Positions 16,160 through 23,845 of a stretch of 38,530 nucleotides of DNA are shown here, piece by piece. Both the position numbers and the translations under genes were made by a program. The notes under the pieces were generated by a model, which made no database searches, had not been told where the DNA came from, and saw only the letters and a list, made by a program, of their open reading frames with translations. Source of the stretch: JAJNBA01 sp035512775 (GTDB lineage: Bacteria > Actinomycetota > UBA4738 > HRBIN12); the NCBI GenBank assembly GCA_035512775.1, contig DATKDI010000038.1, forward strand, positions 1 to 38,530. Reading direction: 5' to 3'. Positions within the stretch are counted from its first letter, which is position 1, and every line of letters begins with the position of its first letter.

Positions 16160-17098
16160 GTGGTAGCGGAGCAAGCGTTCGCCGTCGTGTTTCCGGGCCA
16201 GGGTTCGCAGTTCGAAGGGATGGCCGATCCCTGGACCGGGCACCCTGCCGGGAAGGCGATCATCGACGAGGTTTCGGCCTCGATGGGAAGGGATGTGGTG
16301 GCCGGCTGCCGCGAAGCGACGCTCCTCGCCGCCACAGAGTTCGTCCAGCCGGCACTGCTCGCATGCGACGTCGCCGCCTTCCGAGTGTTGGAGACCGAGG
16401 GGATGTCGTTCGTCGGCGTCGCGGGACATTCCCTCGGTGAGTTCGCCGCGCTGGTGGCAGCCGACGTCATGCCCCTCAGCGACGCGCTCGACCTCGTGGT
16501 CGCGCGCGGCGCCGCGATGCAACGGGCCGGCGAGGAGCGGCCGGGCACCATGACCGCGCTCCTCGGCGTTGACGCCGAGGACGCGGCCGCGTTGTGCGAC
16601 GAGGCTCGACGCGACGACGTGCTCGTCGTCGCGAACGAGAACTCTTCCGCGCAATCCGTGATCTCCGGTTCGGTGCCCGCGATCGAGCGGGCCGAGGAGC
16701 TCGCGAAGGAACGGAAGATCCGTGTGATCCGATTGCCCGTCGCCGGCGCGTTCCACTCGCCGCTGATGGAGCCGGCGCGGGCCGCGATCGACGAGCGGAT
16801 CGACGCGATCGCGTTCTCGGCGCCTCGGTTCCCGATCGCCGAGAACGTCGTGGGTGCGCTGGTGTCCGACGCCGAGCCGCTGCGGTCGCTGTTGAAGCGA
16901 CACGTGATCTCGCCGGTCAGGTGGGCGTCGTCGGTGTGCGCGCTCGCGGACGCCGGCGCCACGTCGTTCCTCGAAGCCGGGCCCGGCGACGTCCTGACCA
17001 AGTTGATGAAACGGATCGTGCCCGACGCGGCCGCGCGCGCGATCGGCTCCCCGGAGGGCGCTCGCGCCGCCGCGTCGGCGTCGACGGGGACTTTCTGA
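16160..17098 (+). CDS. fabD: malonyl-CoA:ACP transacylase
   Basis: A 312-residue FabD that moves malonate from CoA to acyl carrier protein, feeding chain elongation. The N-terminal FPGQGSQ, the nucleophile S91 in GHSLGE and the catalytic His199 in AFHSPLM are all present, and length is typical. The start GTG at 16160 (VAEQAFAVVFPGQG) follows the -10 box closely. It is the first gene of fabD-fabH-fabG-acpP-fabF. A 42-nt gap with a second -10 box separates it from fabH. Confidence 0.97.
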   Translation: MVAEQAFAVVFPGQGSQFEGMADPWTGHPAGKAIIDEVSASMGRDVVAGCREATLLAATEFVQPALLACDVAAFRVLETEGMSFVGVAGHSLGEFAALVAADVMPLSDALDLVVARGAAMQRAGEERPGTMTALLGVDAEDAAALCDEARRDDVLVVANENSSAQSVISGSVPAIERAEELAKERKIRVIRLPVAGAFHSPLMEPARAAIDERIDAIAFSAPRFPIAENVVGALVSDAEPLRSLLKRHVISPVRWASSVCALADAGATSFLEAGPGDVLTKLMKRIVPDAAARAIGSPEGARAAASASTGTF

Positions 17099-17128
17099 CA
17101 ACGGCGATGGCCTGGGCCGAGCAGCGGC

Positions 17129-17134
17129 TATGCT
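17129..17134 (+). promoter_or_regulatory. fabH: TATGCT -10-like box before fabH
   Basis: TATGCT ends 6 nt before the fabH GTG and no ribosome-binding sequence is present in the gap. An internal leaderless promoter is inferred. It would let fabH and downstream genes be made independently of fabD. Confidence 0.45.
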
Positions 17135-17140
17135 CCGCCC

Positions 17141-18142
17141 GTGACCAGGAGCGCCACCATCACCGGCGTCGGGTCCACCCTCCCCCCTCGGCTCGTCCCG
17201 AACTCGTGGTTCGAGGACAAGGTCGAGACCAGCGACGAGTGGATCCGGGACCGGACCGGGATCGAGGCCCGCCACTTCGTGGAGGACGACGTCGACACCT
17301 CGGATCTCGTGGTGGACGCCGCTCGGGGCGCGATGGAAACAGCCGCGATCACCCCCGACCAGCTCGACATGATCGTCGTGGCGAGCGTCACCGGCGACAC
17401 GCCGTTCCCCGCCACCGCGGTGTGGGCGCAGGAGAAGCTCGGGGTGCGCTGCCCCGCCTTCGACGTGAACGCCGCCTGCGCCGGCTTCAGCTACGGCCTC
17501 GCGACCGCCACCGCGTTCGTCCAGGCGGGGATGGCGGACACGGTCCTGCTGGTGGGCGCCGAGATCTTCAGCCGGATCCTCGACTTCACGGACCGGACCA
17601 CCTCGATCCTGTTCGGCGACGGCGCCGGCGCCGTGATCGTGCAGGCATCCGACAGGCCCGGGATCGAGGGCACCATCCTCGGCGCCGACGGGACCGCGGC
17701 CGACATCTTGATGATGCCCGCCGGCGGGACGCGCATGCCCGCCTCGCATCAGACCGTCGAGGCCCGCGACCACAACATCCGGATGCCGAAGGGTCGCGAG
17801 GTCTTCAAGCGGGCGGTGACCGAGATGGCCGGCGCCTGCCGCGAGCTCCTCGAGAAGTCCGATCACACGCCTGCCGACGTCGACGTCTTGATCCCCCACC
17901 AGGCCAACGCCCGCATCATGGTCGCGGTCACAGAGCGCCTCGGGATCCCTGCCGAACGCTCGGTGCTCGACGTGGCCGAGGTCGGCAACACGAGCGCCGC
18001 CTCCATCCCGATCGCGCTCTCGCGCGCGTGGAACGCGGGCAGGATCAAGGAGGGCGACCTCGTGCTGTTCACCTCGTTCGGCGCAGGACTCACCTGGGGC
18101 GCCACCCTGGTCCGCTGGACGATGCAGGAGCCGTCCGCGTGA
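17141..18142 (+). CDS. fabH: 3-oxoacyl-ACP synthase III (KAS III)
   Basis: A 333-residue FabH, which condenses an acyl-CoA starter with malonyl-ACP to start fatty acid synthesis. The Cys-His-Asn triad is complete: C113 in NAACAGF, H253 in PHQAN and N283 in GNTSAAS. The C-terminal FGAGLTWGA glycine-rich loop is present. Actinobacterial FabH enzymes often accept branched starters, but the pocket cannot be judged from sequence alone. The start is GTG. The stop overlaps the next GTG as GTGA. Confidence 0.97.
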   Translation: MTRSATITGVGSTLPPRLVPNSWFEDKVETSDEWIRDRTGIEARHFVEDDVDTSDLVVDAARGAMETAAITPDQLDMIVVASVTGDTPFPATAVWAQEKLGVRCPAFDVNAACAGFSYGLATATAFVQAGMADTVLLVGAEIFSRILDFTDRTTSILFGDGAGAVIVQASDRPGIEGTILGADGTAADILMMPAGGTRMPASHQTVEARDHNIRMPKGREVFKRAVTEMAGACRELLEKSDHTPADVDVLIPHQANARIMVAVTERLGIPAERSVLDVAEVGNTSAASIPIALSRAWNAGRIKEGDLVLFTSFGAGLTWGATLVRWTMQEPSA

Positions 18143-18876
18143 GCTCCAAGGTCGTGGTCGTCTCGGGAGGATCGCGCGGCATCGGACGTGCGTGCGCCGA
18201 GGCACTGGCCGCGGCCGGGTGGACCGTCGCCGTCGGCTATCGCACCCGCGAGGCAGACGCGAAGGAGACGGTGGAAGCGCTCGCATCCGCGGGGACGCCC
18301 GGCATGGCCGTGTACCTCGACGTGACCGACGAGTCGAGCGTCCAGGAAGCGTTCCGGCGTGTGTCCGCGGAGGCCGGCGCCGTCACGGGACTGCTGAACA
18401 ACGCGGGATACTCGCGGGACGGACTCCTGATCAAGTACTCCATGGAGGAGTACGAGCGGACGATGACCACCAACCTGGGCGGCTCGTTCCTGTGTTCGCG
18501 CGCCGCCCTCCGAGGGATGCTTCGCGAGAAGTGGGGTCGGATCGTGAACATGTCGAGCGCGGTCGCGATCCACGGCAACGCCGGGCAGACCGTGTACGCG
18601 GCGACGAAGGCCGGCCTCCTCGGTCTCACGAAGTCGCTCGCACGCGAGGTCGCGGCCAAGGGCATCACCGTGAACGCGCTCTGCCCTGGCCTGCTCGAGA
18701 CCGAGATGACGGCACACCTCACCGACGAGGCGCGCGCGTTCTACATCGATCAGACGCCGATGCGCCGTCCCGCTTCGCTGCAGGAAGTGGCGGCGGTCGT
18801 CCGGTTCCTGATGTCCGAGGAGGCGTCCTACCTGAACGGCGCCGTGATCCCCGTGGACGGGGGTCTGACGGCTTAG
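18139..18876 (+). CDS. fabG: 3-oxoacyl-ACP reductase (SDR family)
   Basis: A 245-residue short-chain dehydrogenase that reduces 3-oxoacyl-ACP with NADPH. The cofactor loop GGSRGIG (about 10-16), NNAG, catalytic Ser in NMSS and the YxxxK pair in YAATK are all present. The C-terminus YLNGAVIPVDGG is typical of FabG. GTG at 18139 overlaps the fabH stop. Its position within the fab operon supports FabG rather than another SDR. In Streptomyces the equivalent operon is fabD-fabH-acpP-fabF, so fabG here is an addition. Confidence 0.93.
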   Translation: MSSKVVVVSGGSRGIGRACAEALAAAGWTVAVGYRTREADAKETVEALASAGTPGMAVYLDVTDESSVQEAFRRVSAEAGAVTGLLNNAGYSRDGLLIKYSMEEYERTMTTNLGGSFLCSRAALRGMLREKWGRIVNMSSAVAIHGNAGQTVYAATKAGLLGLTKSLAREVAAKGITVNALCPGLLETEMTAHLTDEARAFYIDQTPMRRPASLQEVAAVVRFLMSEEASYLNGAVIPVDGGLTA

Positions 18877-18896
18877 TCGTCGCGAGGATCCGTCGA

Positions 18897-18902
18897 TAGG
18901 CT
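18897..18902 (+). promoter_or_regulatory. acpP: TAGGCT -10-like box upstream of acpP
   Basis: TAGGCT lies 27 nt before the acpP ATG in the fabG-acpP gap, followed by a purine-rich Shine-Dalgarno region (AGAAGGAGAAAGAGGA). Unlike its neighbours this would give a leadered mRNA, suited to the high expression needed for carrier protein. Confidence 0.4.
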
Positions 18903-18929
18903 CGGCGGACGAGAGAAGGAGAAAGAGGA

Positions 18930-19178
18930 ATGGATCGACCGGAGATCGAGACGAGGGTGAAGAAGGTGCTGGCCGAACAGCTGGCCGTCGACGAGGCGCA
19001 AGTCGTCCCAGACGCTCGGTTCGCCGAGGATCTGAACGCCGACTCGCTCGACCTCGTCGAGGCGGTGTTGGCCCTCGAGGAGGAGTGGAGCATCGAGATC
19101 CCCGAAGACGAGATGGAATCGGTGAAGACGGTCGGCCAGGCCGTGGATCTCGTCGCGACGAAGCTCGGGGTGTCCTAG
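18930..19178 (+). CDS. acpP: acyl carrier protein
   Basis: An 82-residue acidic four-helix ACP. S39 in DLNADSLDLVE is the phosphopantetheine attachment site, and helix II continues EAVLALEEEW. It carries growing acyl chains between the Fab enzymes encoded on both sides. A strong AAGGAG-type ribosome-binding site precedes the ATG. FabF follows after 6 nt. Confidence 0.97.
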   Translation: MDRPEIETRVKKVLAEQLAVDEAQVVPDARFAEDLNADSLDLVEAVLALEEEWSIEIPEDEMESVKTVGQAVDLVATKLGVS

Positions 19179-19184
19179 ACAGTC

Positions 19185-20459
19185 ATGGCCTCGGGTCAGA
19201 AGGCGGGGCGCCGGGGGCGCGACCCCGAACGCCGGAAGGTCGTCATCACCGGCATCGGGCCGGTCACCCCGGTCGGAACCGGTGTCGAGGAGTTCTGGAC
19301 CGGGCTGATCGGTGGTCGGAACGGCGTTCGCGAGATCGCGCGGTTCCCCACGGATGACCTCCCGGTGAAGGTCGCCGGCGACGTCCACGACTTCGAGCCA
19401 GCGAGGTGGCTCGACCCGAAAGAGATCCGCCGTACCGACCGCTTCTCGCACTACGCGATCGCGGCCGGGAAGCTCGCCTGGGAGGACGCAGGGACCCCCG
19501 AGGTGGCGTCGGAGCGCGGCGGCATCGTGTTCGGGACCGGCATCGGGGGCATCGAGACGCTGCTCGTGCAGCACAGCGTGCTGCTCGAGAAGGGTCCCGG
19601 CCGCGTGTCGCCGTTCATGGTGCCGGCCCTGATGGCGAACGCGGCCGCCGGACACCTCGCCATGAAGTTCGGACTCACGGGGCCGAACTTCTGCACGGTA
19701 TCCGCGTGCGCCTCCTCGAACCACGCGATGGGCGAGGGGATGCGCCTGATCCGCGACGGCTACCTGGATGTGTGCATCTCGGGCGGGTCGGAGTCGGCCA
19801 CGCTCCCGCTCACGGTCGCGGCCTTCGCGCAGATGACCGCGCTCACGAAGAACCCCGATCCCGAGTCCGCCTCGCGTCCGTTCGACGCGAACCGGAATGG
19901 GTTCGTGCTGTCGGAGGGAGCGGCGGCACTGATCCTCGAGTCGGAGGAGCACGCGAAGGCCCGCGGCGCGCGGATCTACTGCGAGGTGGCCGGCTACGGC
20001 ATGTCCGACGACGCCCACCACATCACGGCGCCGGACCCGAAGGGCTCCGGCGCCGCGCTCGCCATGCGATGGGCGCTCGAGGACGCCGGCGAGGAGCCGG
20101 CGGCCGTCCACTACGTGAACGCGCACGGGACCTCGACGGCCTTGAACGACGCGAGCGAGACCGTCGCGATCAAGACCGTGCTCGGCGACGAGATCGCGCA
20201 TCGCGTCGCGATCTCGTCGACGAAGTCGATGACAGGCCACATGCTCGGCGCGGCGGGAGCGGTCGAAGGCGCGGTGTGTGCGCTCGCGATCGAGCGCGGC
20301 GTGGTGCCGCCCACGATCCACTACGAGACGCCCGACCCCGATTGTGACCTGGACTACGTCCCGAACGAGGCGCGCGAGCTCGACGTGACGCTGGCGCTGT
20401 CGAACTCCTTCGGTTTCGGCGGGCAGAACGCATGCGTGGCCTTCCGCCGTGTCGCCTGA
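19185..20459 (+). CDS. fabF: 3-oxoacyl-ACP synthase II (KAS II)
   Basis: A 424-residue FabF that elongates acyl-ACP with malonyl-ACP. The Cys-His-His triad is intact: C175 in VSACASS, H314 in NAHGTST and H352 in MTGHMLGAAGA. The C-terminal NSFGFGGQNA gating loop is present. An N-terminal basic extension (about 1-15, ASGQKAGRRGRDPERR) precedes the fold. It ends the fab operon and stops 16 nt from the convergent gene at 20476. No fabA, fabZ or fabI is in the window, so dehydration and enoyl reduction are encoded elsewhere. Confidence 0.96.
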   Translation: MASGQKAGRRGRDPERRKVVITGIGPVTPVGTGVEEFWTGLIGGRNGVREIARFPTDDLPVKVAGDVHDFEPARWLDPKEIRRTDRFSHYAIAAGKLAWEDAGTPEVASERGGIVFGTGIGGIETLLVQHSVLLEKGPGRVSPFMVPALMANAAAGHLAMKFGLTGPNFCTVSACASSNHAMGEGMRLIRDGYLDVCISGGSESATLPLTVAAFAQMTALTKNPDPESASRPFDANRNGFVLSEGAAALILESEEHAKARGARIYCEVAGYGMSDDAHHITAPDPKGSGAALAMRWALEDAGEEPAAVHYVNAHGTSTALNDASETVAIKTVLGDEIAHRVAISSTKSMTGHMLGAAGAVEGAVCALAIERGVVPPTIHYETPDPDCDLDYVPNEARELDVTLALSNSFGFGGQNACVAFRRVA

Positions 20460-20475
20460 AGGATCGACCGCTCGG

Positions 20476-22122
20476 TCAAGGTTCGAACGATCGGTACCAG
20501 CGGCCTCCGTTGAAGACGGTGACCACAGACATCCCGTCGAGGTCCCCCTCGAAACGGACCCGTCGTGGGAGGATGGGGTCGCCGACCGCGAACGAGCCGT
20601 CTTCCAGCGGCACGAGCTCGCCACCTTCCTCGTCGCCGACGTCCGTCGGCCACATGATCGCGAGCCTGCCCTTGCGCAGGACGATCCGGAGCACCGGGTT
20701 CCAGGGATCGTCGTTCCGGTACAGACCCGGGTGCCGGCGCCACGCGGCCTCGGACTCCTGGGGCTCCGGACCCTCGTAGCGCTCTCCCCGGAACCAGGTG
20801 TCCCCGTGGAAGGCCTCGACCACGCTGGTTCCGTTGCGCCGGAACTCGAGCGGGAACCGCTCGAGCGCGGGGTGGGCGACCAGGAACGTCTCGCCGGCTT
20901 CGGCGAGCAAGGGGTCCCGCTCGAGGCGCGCGGAGACCGGACCGACCGAGATCGAGAGCCCGTCCTCTGTCGCATCCACGAGGAGCGTGCGACCGTCGTC
21001 ACCGGGATAGGAGCCGGTGAACCGACCGGCATCCGGGATCGCGGTGGGCGCGGGCGGGACCCACGCCTCGGGCAGCGGTTCACCGGCTAGGGCTGCCCGA
21101 ACCGTGGCGAGCGCCGCTCCGACCACCGGACGCTTGTCTCCCCCGCCGTTCTGGAGCATCACGCATCCGAGCCCCTCCTCCGGCACGGTGATCAGGAGGG
21201 CCGTGTAGCCGACCATGCCGCCAGAGTGACCGAGCCAGGTGCGGCGATCGACGACTTCGTTCCAGAGTCCGTAGCCGTACGTGCCGTGGTCGTCGTCATC
21301 GACGGCGTGCGCCATCAGACGCGTGAACCCGTCCTCGGAGAGGAGCCGCTCGCCTCGCTCGTCGGGCCGATCGCCGCTCGCGAGCAGCAACCGCGCGTAG
21401 GCGCACATGTCCACCACGTTCGAGACGATCGAGCCGTCCGCGGTGTTCGACACGATCCTGGGAGCCGGCACGAGTGGATGTCGGAGCTGCGCCGGGCGAT
21501 CGCTGAGCAGCGGCTCGTACCCCGTGGCGTGATCGGTCCAGATCTCATCGGTGATCGCCGCGACGGACGCCGTCATGCCGAGCGGCCCGAGGAGCCGGAG
21601 CAGGAGCAGCTCATGGATCGGCTGGCCCGTGACGGCTTCGAGCACCGCACCCACGATCTTGTAGCCGTCGTTGGAGTAGTGATACCGCTCCCCGGGCGCC
21701 GACGTCGCCGGATACGAACGGAGGAGATGCATCGCGCCCGCGAACCCCGGTGCATCCTCCGTTCCGGTGTGCAGACCCGCCGTGTGCGTGAGGAGATGAT
21801 GCACCGTGATCGGACCGAACGGCTCGGGAAGACCCAGCCACGGCAGGAGCTCGTTCACCGAGACGTGCAGATCGAGTCGGTCCGCGTCGACCTCCTGCAT
21901 CGCCACGATCGCGGCGAACGACTTGGAGATCGAACCGATCTGGAAACGCGTCTCCGGCCGGACGGGGGCGGCCGACGCGACGTCGGCCATCCCTCGCACC
22001 ACGACCCCAAGGATCTCCTCGCGATCGGTGACCGCCAAGGCAGCGCCGGCTGCGTGCGATGCCGTCAGATGGTGCTCGAGGCTCGCACCGACGCGCTCGA
22101 AGGCCTCTTGGAGCCCCGCCAT
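20476..22122 (-). CDS. serine hydrolase of the class C beta-lactamase fold with C-terminal beta domain
   Basis: A 548-residue protein of the beta-lactamase/EstB/DD-peptidase group. S64-x-x-K67 in GSISK is the nucleophile box, YSN (in HYSNDGY) the second motif and HSG (in LGHSGG) the third, so the catalytic set is complete. The fold covers about residues 10-345. About 350-548 form a beta-rich C-terminal part like the accessory domain of many stand-alone family members. No signal peptide is seen, which argues against a classical periplasmic beta-lactamase and favours an esterase or peptidase. It lies 9 nt downstream of ndk in the valS-folC-ndk run. Confidence 0.85.
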   Translation of the reverse strand: MAGLQEAFERVGASLEHHLTASHAAGAALAVTDREEILGVVVRGMADVASAAPVRPETRFQIGSISKSFAAIVAMQEVDADRLDLHVSVNELLPWLGLPEPFGPITVHHLLTHTAGLHTGTEDAPGFAGAMHLLRSYPATSAPGERYHYSNDGYKIVGAVLEAVTGQPIHELLLLRLLGPLGMTASVAAITDEIWTDHATGYEPLLSDRPAQLRHPLVPAPRIVSNTADGSIVSNVVDMCAYARLLLASGDRPDERGERLLSEDGFTRLMAHAVDDDDHGTYGYGLWNEVVDRRTWLGHSGGMVGYTALLITVPEEGLGCVMLQNGGGDKRPVVGAALATVRAALAGEPLPEAWVPPAPTAIPDAGRFTGSYPGDDGRTLLVDATEDGLSISVGPVSARLERDPLLAEAGETFLVAHPALERFPLEFRRNGTSVVEAFHGDTWFRGERYEGPEPQESEAAWRRHPGLYRNDDPWNPVLRIVLRKGRLAIMWPTDVGDEEGGELVPLEDGSFAVGDPILPRRVRFEGDLDGMSVVTVFNGGRWYRSFEP

Positions 22123-22131
22123 CGATCGCGT

Positions 22132-22551
22132 CTACTCGCCGAAGAAGAGCTTCAGCTCGCGGGCGGCCGACTCCTGAGAGTCGCTGCCGTGCACGACGTT
22201 CTCGCTGATGATCTCTGCGAGGTCGCCTCGGATCGTGCCGGGGGGCGCGTCCGCCGGATCCGTCGGTCCCATCAGCTCGCGCCAGACGGCGATGGCGTTG
22301 TCGCCCGTGACCCTTGCCACCACGACCGGACCGCCGGTGATGAAATCGACGAGCTCGGCGAAGAACGGCTTGTCGCGATGCTCGCCGTAATGCTCCTCCG
22401 CAGTGGCACGATCGATCGTCTCCATCCGGAGTTCGTCGATCGTGAGCCCGGCTTCCTCGACACGGCGGAGCACCTCTCCGATCAAGCTGCGGCGAACGCC
22501 GTCCGGCTTGATGATGAGCAGCGTCGATCGCGTGGCGTCCTTCGGGGCCAT
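22132..22551 (-). CDS. ndk: nucleoside diphosphate kinase
   Basis: A 139-residue Ndk that equilibrates NTP pools through a phospho-histidine. TLLIIKPDGV is the conserved N-terminus, and H121 in NVVHGSDS is the phosphorylated residue. Length is normal. It begins 4 nt after the folC stop with GGGGGAT upstream, in the valS-folC-ndk order known from mycobacteria and streptomycetes. Confidence 0.98.
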   Translation of the reverse strand: MAPKDATRSTLLIIKPDGVRRSLIGEVLRRVEEAGLTIDELRMETIDRATAEEHYGEHRDKPFFAELVDFITGGPVVVARVTGDNAIAVWRELMGPTDPADAPPGTIRGDLAEIISENVVHGSDSQESAARELKLFFGE

Positions 22552-22555
22552 GAGC

Positions 22556-23845
22556 TCAGGATCCCCCCAGCGCCCGTCGGGCGTCCGCGACAGTGTATAG
22601 AGAGCCCGTCACCAGGATGAGGTCGTTCACGACGGCCGCGTCGCGGGCCGCCGCGAGAGACTCCTCCACGGTTCCCAGGTCCGCGACGCGGCCGGCGGCG
22701 GCCGCGATCCGCGCCGCGACATGTTCAGCCGGGAAGGTCCGGACGCTCTCGTTCTGCGCCGGGTACCAGACGTCGGCGAGTGGCGCGAGCGCTGCGATCA
22801 CCCCGTCGACGTCCTTGTTCGACGACACGGCGAGTACGACGTGCATGCGTGACCACGTGAAGGACTCGGAGAGCGTTCGCGCGAGCGCTTCCGCGCCCGC
22901 GGGGTTGTGCGCTCCGTCCAGGATGATCAGTGGCGACCGCGTGACGACCTCGAGGCGCCCGGGGATCCGGAGGGCATCGATCGCGGCCCGGGTGGCGTCC
23001 GGATCGACTGCGTGGCCGACGATGGACTCGACCGCGACGATCGCCGCCGCCACGTTCCGCACGGCGTGCTCGCCGAACATCGGCAGGAACAGCTCGTCGT
23101 ACGTCTCGTGCACGCCCCGGACACGGAACTGCTGCCCACCCACCGCGGGCACGCGCACCTCCACCTCCCAGTCCCACTCTTCCAGGAGCACGGTCGCGCC
23201 CACCTCGGCCGCCCGAGCCTCGATGACCTTCAGTGCCTCGTCCGGCTGCTCCCTGACGACCACGATCTTGCCGGGCTTGATGATGCCCGCCTTCTCGGTC
23301 GCGACCTCCTGGATCGTCGAGCCGAGCTCCGGATGGTCGAGGCCGATCTCGCCGATCACGGCGACGTCACTCGCCACGACGTTCGTCGCGTCCCACGACC
23401 CGCCCATCCCCACCTCGACGACCGCGAGCCCCACGGGCTTGTCCGCGAACCAGAGGAAGGCGAGCGCGGTGATCGCTTCGAAGTAGGTCGACTCGCCCGG
23501 TTCGGCCCCGTCGATCAACTCGAGGAACGGCTCGAGATGCAGCCACTCTTCCGCGAAGTCCTCCTCGGAGATCTCCACGCCACAGACCGAGAGTCGCTCT
23601 CGCACCGAGTGCAGGTGCGGCGACGTGAAGAGGCCGGTCTTCACGCCGTGCGCACAGGAGATGTCCGCCGCCGCCCGCGCGATCGTCGTCTTCCCGTTCG
23701 TCCCGGTGACGTGGATCGTCGGATAGGTGAGCTGCGGATCATCGAGCAGTCCGGAGACCGCACGGATCCTGTCGAGGCTCGGCTCGGGCATGTGCTCGGG
23801 CTGACGCCGATCCAGCCGCGCGACGGCTTCGTCGAACCGCATCAT
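22556..23845 (-). CDS. folC: folylpolyglutamate synthase / dihydrofolate synthase
   Basis: A 429-residue Mur-ligase-fold enzyme that adds glutamate to dihydropteroate or folates using ATP. The P-loop TGTNGKTT lies at about 47-54, SPHLHSVRERL follows as the folate-binding region, and DGAHNP marks the C-terminal domain. Whether it does both reactions cannot be read from sequence. Its ATG overlaps the valS stop as ATGA. Confidence 0.95.
   Translation of the reverse strand: MMRFDEAVARLDRRQPEHMPEPSLDRIRAVSGLLDDPQLTYPTIHVTGTNGKTTIARAAADISCAHGVKTGLFTSPHLHSVRERLSVCGVEISEEDFAEEWLHLEPFLELIDGAEPGESTYFEAITALAFLWFADKPVGLAVVEVGMGGSWDATNVVASDVAVIGEIGLDHPELGSTIQEVATEKAGIIKPGKIVVVREQPDEALKVIEARAAEVGATVLLEEWDWEVEVRVPAVGGQQFRVRGVHETYDELFLPMFGEHAVRNVAAAIVAVESIVGHAVDPDATRAAIDALRIPGRLEVVTRSPLIILDGAHNPAGAEALARTLSESFTWSRMHVVLAVSSNKDVDGVIAALAPLADVWYPAQNESVRTFPAEHVAARIAAAAGRVADLGTVEESLAAARDAAVVNDLILVTGSLYTVADARRALGGS

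Noticed and set aside
20476..22122. An antibiotic-resistance beta-lactamase
   Set aside because: The catalytic motifs fit the fold, but no signal peptide is present and a large C-terminal beta domain follows, so a housekeeping esterase or peptidase is more likely.
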